A stretch of DNA of 64,000 nt. Source: Cladochytrium replicatum (taxonomy: Eukaryota; Chytridiomycota; Chytridiomycetes; Cladochytriales; Cladochytriaceae). Each line of letters opens with the position of its first letter. The first letter of the stretch is position 1. The notes beneath the pieces were generated by a model that searched no databases, was not told the DNA's origin, and was given only the letters and a program-made list of their open reading frames with translations. The position numbers were made by a program, and so were the translations under genes. The DNA is taken from contig JAHLKD010000088.1 of NCBI GenBank assembly GCA_025526935.1, positions 165,539 through 229,538 on the forward strand, given 5' to 3'. Below are positions 11,035-22,430 of the stretch, in pieces.

Positions 11035-12091
11035 GGGGCAAAGTACTCGGTTCTAAATTCGAGCCCACTGTCTCTCCACCATTGTAGCACATTGAGTTTC
11101 CCCTGCAAGTTCGCAGCCCCAACTGTCCACTTTAATTCAAGTCCACTCTCCATCCACCATTGAAGTACGTCACAATGTCAGGCTTGCATTGTTCATTGTG
11201 TAATCAGTGTACTTGCGCTCGAGCTCACTTCCCTTCCACCAGTCAAGTGCTTTGATCTGACCTGCTTCGCTCGCATGATCCATCGCCTGAGAGGTCCATT
11301 TCAGTTCCAGTCCACATTCTTTCCACCATTGAAGATCTACGACTTAGTTGTATCTACTCGCAAGGTCCATGGCGCATTCAGTGCACGTAAAAACGAGACT
11401 CTTTCGACCAATGGATACTGTCCAAATGTCCCCTTTCGCTCGCGATATCAATCGCCGAAACGGTTCATTTTATCTCGAGTCCAATTTCTTTCCACCAGCG
11501 CATCAAAAAGATCATGGCCGTGTTAGCATAATTCATTGCGTAATTCGTGAATTTGGGTTCCAGTCCACTCCACTTCCACCACTCCAAAGCATCAACAGAA
11601 TTTTGTAAGCTCGCGCTAATCAACGCCCACAAGGTCCACGTGAGTTCGAGACCGCTCGTCTCCACCATTCAAGGACGAGCTCGCCGCAGTCATAGGATCG
11701 TCGGTCAGACAAACTCGAGGCCACTTTGCTTCCACCACTCCAGCACGCAACTGGCTAGCCCACTCAAAGGCCGCAGACCATTCGTGTTCAAGCCCACTGT
11801 GCTTCCACCAACGGAGAACGTCAACGTGTCCGTTCATGCTTGCACAATCCATGGCGGCTTTAGTACACAAATACAGCCCGGGTTCTTGGAGGAATAGGCA
11901 CACGGACTTAACCGCTTCGATTGCTGTGTCTATTGTGATGAGTCGACGGTTTAAGCTTCAATTTCACATGACGGCTTCTCAGGGCAGATGCTATCTTGAA
12001 AGCCTGTTGTGGGGCTCGATGTCCACTCGCCAAGCAACAGGATGATGTGGTCGATAATTTCGATCGGCACCCCGATTGCTATTGTTGTCAT
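11035..12091 (-). pseudogene. Decayed WW-repeat paralogue
   Basis: A full-length but broken relative of the gene at 9753-10985. The start at 12091 encodes a family N-terminus (GVPIEIIDHIILLLGEW). The frame is then lost: the next family stretch (AFKIASALRSRH) is in another frame. Repeat units reappear in different frames, for example CASMNGHVDVLRWWKHSGL near 11800, VDALEWWKWSGLEPKFT near 11560 and a further unit near 11480, with stops between them. The order of units parallels the intact gene, so this looks like a tandem duplicate that degenerated. No product is expected. Confidence 0.8.
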
Positions 12092-12660
12092 GGTTATTGT
12101 AACAAACGGGTTGCAAACTCGAACTCAAGAACGTTAGGTTTTGCCAGTCCACCGATTCAACGCCAGGACATTTCGTTTGTTCTTGGTCTAATTTTACTTC
12201 CCTTCAGTTCCTGAGCAGGAAACGAACTACTTGGGTATCTTCGGGGTATGACTTCGAGCAATATAAATACTGGTTGAAATCCATTGACTTTGACGTGTAA
12301 CTTGGCTCTGGGTACCTATTCCGACTTTGAAGGCTCTAAAAGATGCTGCCGATCAGGCGAAACCATGACTGCACATCGAACTAGATCCATTCCTCAAGGC
12401 GAGCCGAACCTGCACTTCATTGCTACCCCCTTTATCATCGATCTATGCGTTGCCCCATCAATTTTTTGTCACAAAAGTGTCATTCGTAAATAAAACCATT
12501 TGTGTAGAATGGAGGATTTCCATGTGAGGATGATCTAAAGCTTTTCTTTGTTGCATGACTTCAATCGCAACTTGTAATACCAAACACAAATGCTGGGACC
12601 AGCCCCTATCATGAAACTAAACCACAAACCTAAACCGGCTCAACCCATCATCAGCACATG
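12092..12660. other. Unassigned intergenic
   Basis: About 570 bp upstream of the decayed WW-repeat copy. Only short ORFs without recognisable features; I see nothing assignable. Confidence 0.4.
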
Positions 12661-12858
12661 TTAATTGCTTGAATGCCGTTTTCTGGTAGCAGCTATCCAA
12701 ACCGTATCGGCTCCGATCCCGGCACCAAGTAAGAACATACTCTCGCCCTTGAGGATTCGGGTACGAATTTCATATGAGCGAGTGTACGATTCCAGCGTCG
12801 GGTTCTTCTGTCTTGGAAACTGGCTTTGCTCCTTGCTGAAGGTGGTCATCTCACTCAT
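12661..12858 (-). CDS. Small putative membrane protein (65 aa)
   Basis: I do not recognise this. The minus-strand ORF starts MSEMTTFSKEQSQFPRQK, has a charged middle and one hydrophobic segment (MFLLGAGIGADTVWIAA, about residues 41-57) followed by a basic tail TRKRHSSN. That layout suits a small single-pass membrane protein, possibly mitochondrial. It has no neighbours to suggest a pathway and no visible introns. It could equally be a chance ORF. Confidence 0.3.
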   Translation of the reverse strand: MSEMTTFSKEQSQFPRQKNPTLESYTRSYEIRTRILKGESMFLLGAGIGADTVWIAATRKRHSSN

Positions 12859-13123
12859 GGATCGTTAATCCCGGGTCACGCTGCTTCTGTCGTGTTCTTG
12901 GCACTAGAGATATAGCACCTTTCGGCTTCTCGCGAAAGTTTCACCTGAAGCTGAGGAAGAACATTCCGTTCAGCTTCTTTTCAGGTGATGCGCCTGCATC
13001 TTACGGGTTTGACGGGATATGATTATCCCGATCCGTATCGCTGGTTTCATCTTCCGCGAGTTCGGGGGGAACCTGGTTGCAAGCAGGGAGTTGCGGGAAA
13101 CCACGAAACAATGTAATGTAGCA

Positions 13124-13229
13124 GTGGTGAGAAAGATGTTTTGATAAGCCTTCAAAATAGTCACATAAGCTGCTTTGGCCAGGGCCTAAAACGCCGTGGT
13201 GAGAAAGATGTTATAATAAGCCTTCAAAA
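13124..13229 (+). repeat. Pair of 34-bp direct repeats
   Basis: GTGGTGAGAAAGATGTT starts both copies, at 13124-13157 and 13196-13229. Each ends ATAAGCCTTCAAAA, with only a few mismatches between them and a 38-bp spacer. Confidence 0.8.
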
Positions 13230-14999
13230 CACTCGCCGAAGTTCTTAGTTTGTTGAAACGGAAAGACCGAGGACACCGTCAGGAGATTCGACTCGTGCAG
13301 GCCAAGCGCGTTTGCAGAAGGTGTATCTGTCACGAAAGACACACCTCTATCCAACCCAATCAGATGTTGAGCGACTGCCTCCAAAGCATTGTCAGTGGGT
13401 AGAATTTGCATATGGCCAGCAGTTTTGAATTGTGCCTGGCCCAAGCTTGCGAAACAAACTGCAAAATTTGTCGTGAATGCCGATGAGACGGCCGTGGAGA
13501 TTCTATCTCTTGCACCTTCTGCCATCCATGCTGGTCAACCTGTCGTTCTCATCGTCTATGTCTACTTGGGGCCACAAGGACTATGTGTATCAGAAGTTCC
13601 TCCTATGAGGTCCTTTTACAGCGCCCATTGTGTTACCCCACTGGCAATTGGTGAGGGTAGGTCCAGAATTGGCAAAGAACGCTCTGGAGGCAAGGGTTTG
13701 CCTTCTAGCTTAGTTGAGGGTGAAAACTTCAGAGATTTCGGAGGCTACCCTGTTCGAGGCGGGATGCTTGTTCTCTGGGAACATCCTTGTCGGTGAGCAA
13801 AGTATATGTAACTGTATGATTGCATTTCTGATCTACTACTGTATTGTGCTACAGAGTGATCGAACATGGGGTTTGCTTCTTGTTGGAATACAACTGTTAT
13901 AGGCGACTGACACTGTGGCTAGAGTACTTTGGTATTTTGGCTCATCGGTGAGTTTCAACAGATTAAGAGTCTGAGCAGCAAAAACCCAGCGGGTCAACGT
14001 CAGGTACTGGTTTCAACCACTTCGGGTCCTGGTTTACTGCTCCTACACGCAGTGATCCAGCGGGTGCCTGGACAGACACAACCTGACATAAGGGTTTTAT
14101 TCAGGTTGCTTCTGAAACCCGGACCCACCGAACCTTAATGTACACTTGTATAGTCAACAGACTGTTCCTCCCTGCCGTGTATTGCCTCAGGCACTCAGCA
14201 AGTGCCAGGAAAAGGTGTCAGACTCAAACTGTGCTTTAAAGATCCTGGTTTTGATATCTCAGGAGAATAGTCCTTGTCTAACAGTACAATGGTGTGCACT
14301 TTCTCTCCTCCCAGTTGTTCAGATGTTTGTGTAGGATGTTAGACTCAAATGATAGTGTGGGTTTCCCTCAGTTCACAGAAATAATCATGAAAGTAGTCGT
14401 CTGGAATCTGGGATGAAACATCTACATTCATGCAGTTCAATATAATAATGGGATAACGCAGGGTGAACCGGTGTTACAGAGGCTATGTCAGAGAGGAATG
14501 AACTTGAGTTAGAACAAGATATTTACAGGAATGTTTTGTGTCTGTTTGCACAGAATGATATTTAAAAACACTACAAAACTCCATTAAACAGTGACAAGGT
14601 GATTGGTAGAACAGCCCAAATCAGGTTCTGTATCTAGTTCATATTGTCGGATTCCCATCCACCGCTGCTTATGTCCTTTGCCAACCAGGTCCTGATGAAC
14701 TGATCGATGTCATCATTTGAAAGCATGAAATCCTTGGCCAAACCTGCCTTCCAAGTTTCCAATCCCCCTCAGGGAGTGTTATGAACGACAGATGGTTGAT
14801 GTATGCCGTCTAGAACCTTAGTGTTAAAAACCAAGGACTTCTCCTGGCAGCAGTAGGGCGTTTTTAGCTGTACTGTAGCTAGCACAACAGCTCCAGGTTC
14901 CGTCTCTTGGCCCGGACCTGTTCTCCCAGGTGTGTATATGCCTAACAATCAGACAGGCTGTACACTACACCCAAGCTGGTCAGGCAACCAGGGAATGAT

Positions 15000-15092
15000 G
15001 TGGTCAAAGACATTGGTCACATCAACTCCTATATTCAAGTGAACAGTGCCTGTAGGCATACCTGTGGTCAAAGTCATTGGTCATATCAACTC
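15000..15092 (+). repeat. Pair of 29-bp direct repeats
   Basis: GTGGTCAAAGACATTGG (15000) and GTGGTCAAAGTCATTGG (15064) begin two 29-bp copies differing at two positions, 64 bp apart, just left of the Ty3 element. Confidence 0.75.
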
Positions 15093-15118
15093 AAAGGACC
15101 AAGCCACACCACATTCCA

Positions 15119-15123
15119 CTAAA
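15119..15123. repeat. Target-site duplication of the Ty3 element, left copy (CTAAA)
   Basis: CTAAA directly precedes the left LTR and the same five bases directly follow the right LTR at 25790-25794. Confidence 0.9.
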
Positions 15124-15482
15124 TGAAAGGGATACTTCGCCACGTGGACAGATTGGTGCACTCACGTTTGGGTCGAGATTGTTCAAGAAGGTTAAGTTGT
15201 GAAGAAATATCACATAAATTATTGAGATAACAGAACCTAAACAGAATAAGAGGAAACATTCAAACTTATAAAGAACAAGTGGAAAAATTCAGAAGAAAAG
15301 AAGCGGCAAGTAATCAAGTAAAACATTCTTAAAACGTTTCTCAAAACAAATATTTCCAAATAAGAAATCATGGCAAAATGGTAGACAAAGAAGTAAAACA
15401 AGATGTTTCGAATGCTGAAACGTTATCCAAAAAAGGTAATAATCAATTTTGTCAGGTGACACATGTTGACCAAACTCTTACA
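15124..15482 (-). repeat. Ty3 element 3' LTR
   Basis: 359 bp, TG..CA ends, matching 25431-25789. The minus-strand purine tract lies immediately inside it. Confidence 0.93.
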
Positions 15483-15514
15483 TCATTCTCCCCTTAGCGG
15501 TGAAGTTCCATATT

Positions 15515-17160
15515 CACCTTATATCAAGATTCGGAGGGGGAATTGAGAGCAGGAGCGCCGGGATGTCGAACGAAATAATCTTCGAGGAGTCTATCAAGAT
15601 CAGGAACATCGGAGGCGAGTTCCCAGGAGTTCTCGGATTCGGGGCGATCTTTCCATTTGATAAGATAGCGAGTCGGGGAATCTGTGGATCTATGAACATA
15701 GATGATCGATTCGGGCTCGGGAGAGTCAGAAATGACTTTGGCATGATCGGGAGTTGGAGGTGTCAAACCAACTTTTTCGCGCAAGTCCCAAGTTTCGACA
15801 GGGTCAAGGTGACTGACGTGGAAAACAGGATGAATCTTCAGGGTTGAAGGTAAGTCAAGCTTGAAAGCGAGATCGTTGATCTTTTCGATGATCGTGAAAG
15901 GTCTGAGTTTCTTGTCAGCTAACTTCTCGTTTGCAGTGGTCTTTACATTGGTTGCGATGAGCCAGACTTTATTTCCGATTTCGTATTTCGGAGCGGAACG
16001 TCAGTGTCGATCGGCATAAAGTTTCTGGGACTGTTGTGAGAATCGGATCTAAGCGAGAAGTTCCTCGTGGATAGCCTTGATCTGTTCGGCTTTCGCTTCT
16101 TCAGCTTTAGGAACGAAGGAGATCGTGGGAAGTTCGGGATCAAACGAGAGATTACAACCGTAAATTGCAAAGAACGGAGAGAAGCCAGCAGTTGCATTGA
16201 CGGAGTTGTTGTAAGCGAACGCAGCGAGAGGAAGATATTGAAGCCAGAGGGTAGGTTGGGCGCTTGCAAAACATCGGAGATATTGCTGAACAGTTTAATT
16301 CAGGTTCTCCCTCCATCGGTGATGATCTTTCTAGGGAGACCATGGTTCTTAAAGACGTTATCGAGAAAGAGGTAAGCAGAGAATTCGGCATCAATCTTCG
16401 AGCTACAGGGGGCAATAACTAGGAACTTAGTAGCCTTTTCTACAAATACCGCAATGGCATTGTAAGTGCCAATAGGGGGAAGAGCGGTAACTAAATCCAT
16501 AGTCCAAGTTCCAAATGGTGGATCGGACGGAATAGGCTGGAGAAGACCGGCAGGAGCTTGTCGAGCAAGTTTTTGTCATTGGCATACTTCGCAGGTACGT
16601 GTATAGCGTCGAACCCATTTTGTAATACCAGGCCAATAGAAGTCACGTAGAATTAGTTCGAGAGTCTTAGCGGATCCGAAATGGCCAGCCAAGGGGGAAT
16701 CGTGTCGGTATTCGAGAATACGGAATCGAAGAGTATCGGTAGGGACAACAATGAGTCCATCCTTGGTAAGTACAAGATTGTTCTTCTGTGTGAAGTTTGT
16801 TTTCTTAAGGAGAGTTTCCTTCAGTTCGGCATTGTCGGGGGAGCTCCAAGCTTCGACTATGTCATCAATAAGTTTTGGTTTCGGGGGTTGAGGATCAACG
16901 GAATCGGAATCGTCAGAAATTTCGAGTTCGGCGAAATCGACTGGAACAGAAGGTAAGAGCTGTTTGGTTAGTTCAGTTGTGAAACTATCCCCTCCTAACG
17001 AGAAGTCGCTCCGGCGACTTAAAGCGTCAGCGTTGCCGTTAGAAGTGCCTGGACGATACTGAATTTCGAAACGAAAGTCGGCAAGAAGAGAAGCCCAACG
17101 AGCTTGTCGGCGATTGAGGACGCGCTCGTGGCAAAATATCGAAGATTGTTATGGTCCGAG
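15515..17160 (-). pseudogene. Ty3 integrase and chromodomain region, broken
   Basis: This is the 3' part of the outer element's pol, separated from its 5' part by the copia insertion. On the minus strand the end of RNase H comes first, then an H-H-C-C zinc module (H in RHDSPLAGHFG, later CEVCQ), then a core with MDLVTALPPIGTYNAI and GLPRKIITDGG. The final stretch PTRYLIKWKDRPESENSWE followed by an acidic/hydrophobic helix is a chromodomain-like module, typical of chromoviruses, which use it to target chromatin. A TGA follows CEVCQ, another stop follows IITDGGRT, and several frames are needed to follow the homology. No intact integrase remains. Confidence 0.85.
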
Positions 17161-17165
17161 CGAAC
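17161..17165. repeat. Target-site duplication of the nested copia element, left copy (CGAAC)
   Basis: CGAAC precedes the left copia LTR; the identical CGAAC follows the right LTR at 22426-22430. Confidence 0.93.
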
Positions 17166-17604
17166 TGTAGAATTTCGTCGTAGGCAGGTAAGATCAGATA
17201 AGAGTAACTTGTTCAATGTATTGGAAGCTTAAGACTCACACCTTTTATAGGTTCTCCCATTCCCAACAAAGCCTCCCTTAATTTGTCCTTGCCACGTCAG
17301 CAGCAGCGCTCTCCTTCCTCCTTTGGTAAGTCCCCTTCAAGTTTGCTGGTGATCCGGAATTTTCTGGAACGCTGGCTTTTGAAGTTTTCGTCGAAGAACA
17401 TGAAGCCGAAATAGAAACAGGAATGAAAATTTTGGATAACAACAAAGCTAGTGTCGTGGGTTAAACGACAAGCCATTCAACATCATGTCGCAAGTTCGAT
17501 TCTGAGGATCAACAATAATCCTGTTGTTATCCTCAGCCGAACTTTTTCTTTTTGAAAGTAAAAACAAAGAAGGAAAACTTTTATGAACGAAACAACACTC
17601 AACA
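17166..17604 (-). repeat. Nested copia 3' LTR
   Basis: 439 bp, TG..CA ends; pairs with 21987-22425. Confidence 0.95.
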
Positions 17605-17725
17605 CTCCCCCGTTTCTGAACAAAAGTTCTTCCTTTGAAAGTTGAAAAGAAATAACAATTGAAAAACAAACATAGAAGCCAGAAGGAATGCAAACATAAT
17701 TGGTGTGTCCTTCAAGAAACAAAAC

Positions 17726-20700
17726 CTAATTTTCTCTCATCTCTTTCATTGCATCTACCATCCCAAGTAGACCCATCAGTTTCTCATGTCGACGTCGTGC
17801 GAGACCCTTGGTGAAGATGTCTGCCACCTGATCCTCTGTGGGGATATACTGCAGGTCAATGTCCCCAGATCGAATGCGGCCACGCACAATGTGATATCGC
17901 AAAGCGATATGCCGGGACTTGAATCCGGGATTGCGGGCACCAGCAATTGCAGCGGTATTGTCGCAGTGGACTACAGGCGGAGCAGCAAAGGAATATCCAA
18001 GTTCTTCAAGCATGTGCTTTACCCAAACGAGTTCGTCGCTAGCTGTGGATAGTGCAACGTACTCCGCTTCTGCTGTCGAACTCGCCGCTGATGTTTGAGC
18101 TTGCTCCCCCAGGCAACAGCTCCCCCATTGATCAAGATAGCATATCCCGTAGTCGACTTTTTGTTGTCAGGATCTCCGGCGTGACCCGCGTCCGCATAGC
18201 ATACAATCTCAAGGCGATCTCGTCGTCCATAGCGGATTCCATTTGAGGGAGTGTGCAGCAGGTAGGCGAGCACCCGTTCCGCCGCGCACCAATGAGTGTA
18301 CTGAGGTGCGTTTTGATAACGCGCAACGGTGCCAGTGGCAAACGAGATATCGGGTCGTGTGCTCGTCGCGGCGTATAGGAGCTGACCGACGATTGTGCGA
18401 TAGCTAATCTCATTTCGCTCAACCTCGATCTCCTCTCCCATATCCTTGAAGATTGTAACGCCAGCTTCAACTGGTGTTTTCCGCTCGAATCTGATCTTAC
18501 ATTTCTTCGCCGACATTCTGATGTACTGCGCTTGAGAGATGGTGAGCTTGCCGCCGTCCTTATCGTAGTCAATTTCCCAGCCGAGATAATACTTCGGGGA
18601 TCCTGCCTCGCTGACCTCAAATCGTCGCTTCATCAACTCCTCAATTCGATTCACCTCGTCCTCATCGGTCGACGCCACCAGAATATCGTCCACGTAGATG
18701 ACGACAAGCGTGAGCGACGATCCCTCTCGACGGTAGTAGAGGCAGACATCGCTATCGGAACGTTTCAGCTTGATGACGGTCACTAGGAAATCGTCGAAGA
18801 GACTATTCCACTCGCGAGGCGGCTGCTTGAGGCCATAAAGCGCACGAATAGCTAAGCAGACCCAATCTTCCTTGCCCGGTTCAATGAATCCCTCTGGCTG
18901 CTCGTAGTAGAGTTCGCGGTCGATGATGCGCGCATTCAGGAACGCTGTTTTGATGTCGTACTGGCGCATCACCATCCGTTCCTGCACCACGAGCGCCAAC
19001 ACAACTCGAACAGTTTGTTTTCGAGCCACAGGAGAAAACGTCTCATCAAAGTCCTCTCCCTCGCGTTGCGAATATCCTTTCGCAATGAACCGCGCCTTGT
19101 GCCGAACCATCTTCCCCTCGGCGTTCGTCTTGTAGCGATATACCCAGCCTGACTTGATGATGTTTCGCCCTGCAGGCCTCGGTACAAGTCGCCACGTTGA
19201 GTTCTCGCGATGCGCAAGGATCTCCTCTTGCATGGCAGCCATCCAGTCGTCCTTCTCCAGGCTCGCCATGGCTTCCTCATACGTCCTTGGTTCCGTGTGC
19301 AAGATCACCTTCCTTTTCGAGGCTACTCGTGCCGATCCGACTTGTTTCACCTTCTCAAAGCCATACCGTTCGACTGGCCTTTTCTCTCGGCTTCCTCGGC
19401 GCACAGGAATCTTACTAGTGCTGGGTTTCCGCTTCAATAGCCCAGGATCTTGCACCTCTACTTCGTCGTCCTCCGATTCCGTGTCCTTGTCCCTTGAATT
19501 GGTCTCGACCTCCCCCTCACTGTCGTCGCTGTCGCTATCTCTATAGCTGCTGTCATCGCTGTCGCTGTTGTTGCTGGCCAAGTCGGTGTGTTTGAGCGGT
19601 TTTGCCGAGTCTCTGTGTTGGGGGAGGTTTTCGAAAGAGACCAGTTCAAGGGCATCAGTAAGGGCTCGCTCATTCCAGGTATGCTTCTCATCAAACACCA
19701 CCGACTTGCTTCTCATCATTACTTTCCTTTTCGGGTCCCAGACACGAAATCCGAATGCTTCGTATCCAACGAAGATTCCTGGGATCGCTCGATCCGCTAG
19801 CTTGCCCGATGGGAGGGGATCGTGCACGTATGCCACGCATCCCCAGGTCCGCAGTTTGCTGACGTTTGGTTTTCTGCCTGTCGCGGCCTCCAATGGCGTA
19901 ATACTCGTCTTGCCGATCTTGCGCGGGAGCCGGTTGTTTAGGTAACATGCTGTTACCATCGCCTCGCCCCATAGCTTGCTGTTTGCCCCTGCCTCATTTA
20001 ACATAGCTCGTGTAAGATTTTGGAGGGTCCGATTTGCTCGCTCAACAGGTCCATTCTGCATCGGGGTGTACGGCATGGTAGTGTGATGTTGAATGCCGCG
20101 CTTCCGTGCCCATGCCTCGTACTTTTGTGAAATCAACTCTTTTGCGTTGTCGGTGACAACTACTTGGACCTCCTTGCCAGTAAGGAGTCCTATCTCTCGC
20201 ACGGCATCTTGACTGAACTCGAATGCCAGATCCTTGGTTTTCAGGGGGCGTACAACCAGGACTCCAGAGTTCCTGTGTGCTGCGACCGCGGCATAGATTG
20301 CACCTCCGTAGGTGGGCGGCTTTATTGGTCCTTGGAGATCGATGTAGAGGGTGCTATGGGAATTAACGTCAATGTCCTTGATCCGTGGAAAGCTAGTTCT
20401 GGTCAACTTAGCTTTCACACAGGTCGGACACGGGTCCAACCTCTCAGTTCCATCGATCTCCATTCCTTCAACTAGCTTCTGGGCCTCCTCGATCCGATTG
20501 AATCCAGCATGTCCGAACCTTCTATGCCAAGAGATGAGATCCGCTGTTGCGTCGTTACGTCGTGCCACCCTGGCGATCGATCGGGACAGATCAAGTGCAA
20601 ACAAGTTGCAAGTCTTATCTTGTGTGAACTCCATGACTATCTCATTGTTGCGACCGATCTGGATCTTCTTGCCAGCACCGTAGAGCTTGAGACGGTGTTC

Positions 20701-21987
20701 TATGAGTCGATTCCATGATACCAAGTTGTCAGACAGGTTCGGAGCGAAGTACACTTCACTAAGGATCACCTCCCTCTCCCGCCCTCCAACTGATACCAGC
20801 AATCGAACTCTTCCGATCCCGACAACCTTGAGTCCTGATCCAGCATTTGCGGTGTCGATCTCAATCGGAGTAATCTTCCGCAACTCGATGAACGCCCTTT
20901 GATCGTTGCACAGGTGGTGCGAAGCCCCAGTGTCGAAGAACCACTTAGAAGATCGATCAGAGAATCTCTCCGAAGCCATGAACGCAATCGCAGGTAGCGT
21001 TACTTCGTTTGCGTGCCCACCGCTTCTTCCGCCACCGCGGTTGGATCCTCCATTTCCTCGACCGCGTCCTCTACCGCCGCTCCCTCGACCTCGACCGCCT
21101 CTTCCAGTACCTCGTCCGCCACCTTGACCTCCTCGACCTCCGCTACCACCTCGTCCGTTTCCAGAGCCTTGATTTGAACCACCCAAACTCGAGGTCTGGT
21201 TAGGACAGTTGGCAGCGAAGTGGCCTGGCTGGCTACAGTTCCAGCAAAGTCGTTGGTTGCCGCCGGAGGTCTGATAAGCTTGATCTCGACTGTTACCTTC
21301 CTCGTTTTCGCGACTTCGTCGTTTGCTTTCGTCGTCGAGAAGTCGGCCAACAACATATTGGTAGTCCTTTCGGCGGGTGTCATCCTCAACGTCAATTGTG
21401 GCAATCACAGTATCGAATTCCGGAGGGAGGGAGCTGAGCAGGTAGATGATGTGCTGGTCTGGGGAAATGGAATCACCAATAGCGGTCAGTCTCTGGACAA
21501 TCATCGCAAGTTCCGAGATGTGGGTCTTAAGATCAGACCCGGTACTCCTCTTTTTCCCCATTAGCTCGCGTCGGAGTGTGATCCTGTTGACGTTGGCCTG
21601 GCGCTGGTACATCTGATCGAGGGCTACAAGCATCGCCTTTGCGGTGTTCGCGCTGGTGACAAGCGAAAGTACGACGTTGCTGAGCTTCCCGATGATCTTG
21701 GATCGGGCCTTGCGATCATCCAGAACACTTTCTTCATGGGCGGCGATTTCGGCCTTGCCAGCATTGCTAGTCTCGTCAAAACCAGTTCGCAGTCGTGGGT
21801 CAGGATTTGGTCCCTTGTCGACAACTGTCCAGAGCTCCTTGCCCTCGAGATAGGCCACCATGCGGAGTCGCCAGGTATGATAATTCTCTCCGTCAAAGAC
21901 GAAGAGATTGTCATCCTGAGCTTTGCGGGTCATGAGCGCCGTTGGTTTCGGTTGTTGTTGGGAAGAGCGAGAATCCACTGCTACCAT
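17726..21987 (-). pseudogene. Copia Gag-Pol polyprotein with one frameshift in RNase H
   Basis: One frame runs from 21987 to 18019 (1322 codons) and resumes in another frame from about 18098 to 17726. Order: Gag, zinc knuckle CWNCSQPGHFAANC, a Gly/Arg-rich stretch, protease (WFFDTGASHHLC), integrase (HRRFGHAGF...CPTCVKAK zinc module; TDNAKELIS; GPVERANRTLQN), RT (YVDDILVAS) and RNase H (CYADAGHAGDPDNKKSTTGY). Copia order is shown by integrase before RT. Near 18096-18100 a single missing base shifts the frame inside RNase H; homology continues in the next frame to the end (VADIFTKGLARRRHEKL). The first Met overlaps the last base of the 5' LTR; a second Met at residue 19 may be the true start. 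Confidence 0.93.
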
Positions 21988-22425
21988 GTAGAATTTCGTC
22001 GTAGGCAGGTAAGATCAGATAAGAGGTACTTGTTCAATGTATTGGAAGCTTAAGACTCACACCTTTTATAGGTTCTCCCATTCCCAACAAAGCCTCCCTT
22101 AATTTGTCCTTGCCACGTCAGCAGCAGCGCTCTCCTTCCTCCTTTGGTAAGTCCCCTTCAAGTTTGCTGGTGATCCGGAACTTTCTGGAACGCTGGCTTT
22201 TGAAGTTTTCGTCGAAGAACATGAAGCCGAAATAGAAACAGGAATGAAAATTTTGGATAACAACAAAGCTAGTGTCGTGGGTTAAACGACAAGCCATTCA
22301 ACATCATGTCGCAAGTTCGATTCTGAGGATCAACAATAATCCTGTTGTTATCCTCAGCCGAACTTTTTCTTTTTGAAAGTAAAAACAAAGAAGGAAAACT
22401 TTTATGAACGAAACAACACTCAACA
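21987..22425 (-). repeat. Nested copia 5' LTR
   Basis: 439 bp, matching 17166-17604 with three visible mismatches. Confidence 0.95.
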
Positions 22426-22430
22426 CGAAC
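22426..22430. repeat. Target-site duplication of the nested copia element, right copy (CGAAC)
   Basis: Matches 17161-17165 exactly. Confidence 0.93.

Larger units (their letters stand above)
12859..15118. other. Unassigned region with degraded sequence and short direct repeats
   Basis: About 2.2 kb without a gene I can support. Overlapping ORFs at 13211-13525 (minus) and 13389-13796 (plus) have no family motifs and contradict each other. A minus-strand stretch at about 14640-14850 reads like old coding sequence (FMLSNDDIDQFIRTWLAKD) but has stops. Two pairs of direct repeats are listed separately. The region ends at the Ty3 target duplication. Confidence 0.4.
17166..22425 (-). mobile_element. 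Nested Ty1/copia-type LTR retrotransposon, nearly intact
   Basis: 5260 bp in minus orientation. LTRs of 439 bp lie at 17166-17604 and 21987-22425 (TGTAGAATTTCG...ACTCAACA), with the 5-bp duplication CGAAC on both sides. A purine tract (minus strand AACGGGGGAG) abuts the 3' LTR and TGGTAGCAGTGGATTC just inside the 5' LTR is a plausible primer-binding site. The two LTRs differ at only three positions that I can see. It sits in the RNase H/integrase border of the older Ty3 element. Confidence 0.97.

Noticed and set aside
13211-13796. Overlapping ORFs on opposite strands (104 and 135 codons)
   Set aside because: Neither shows a recognisable domain, start context or introns; they exclude each other as long coding regions.
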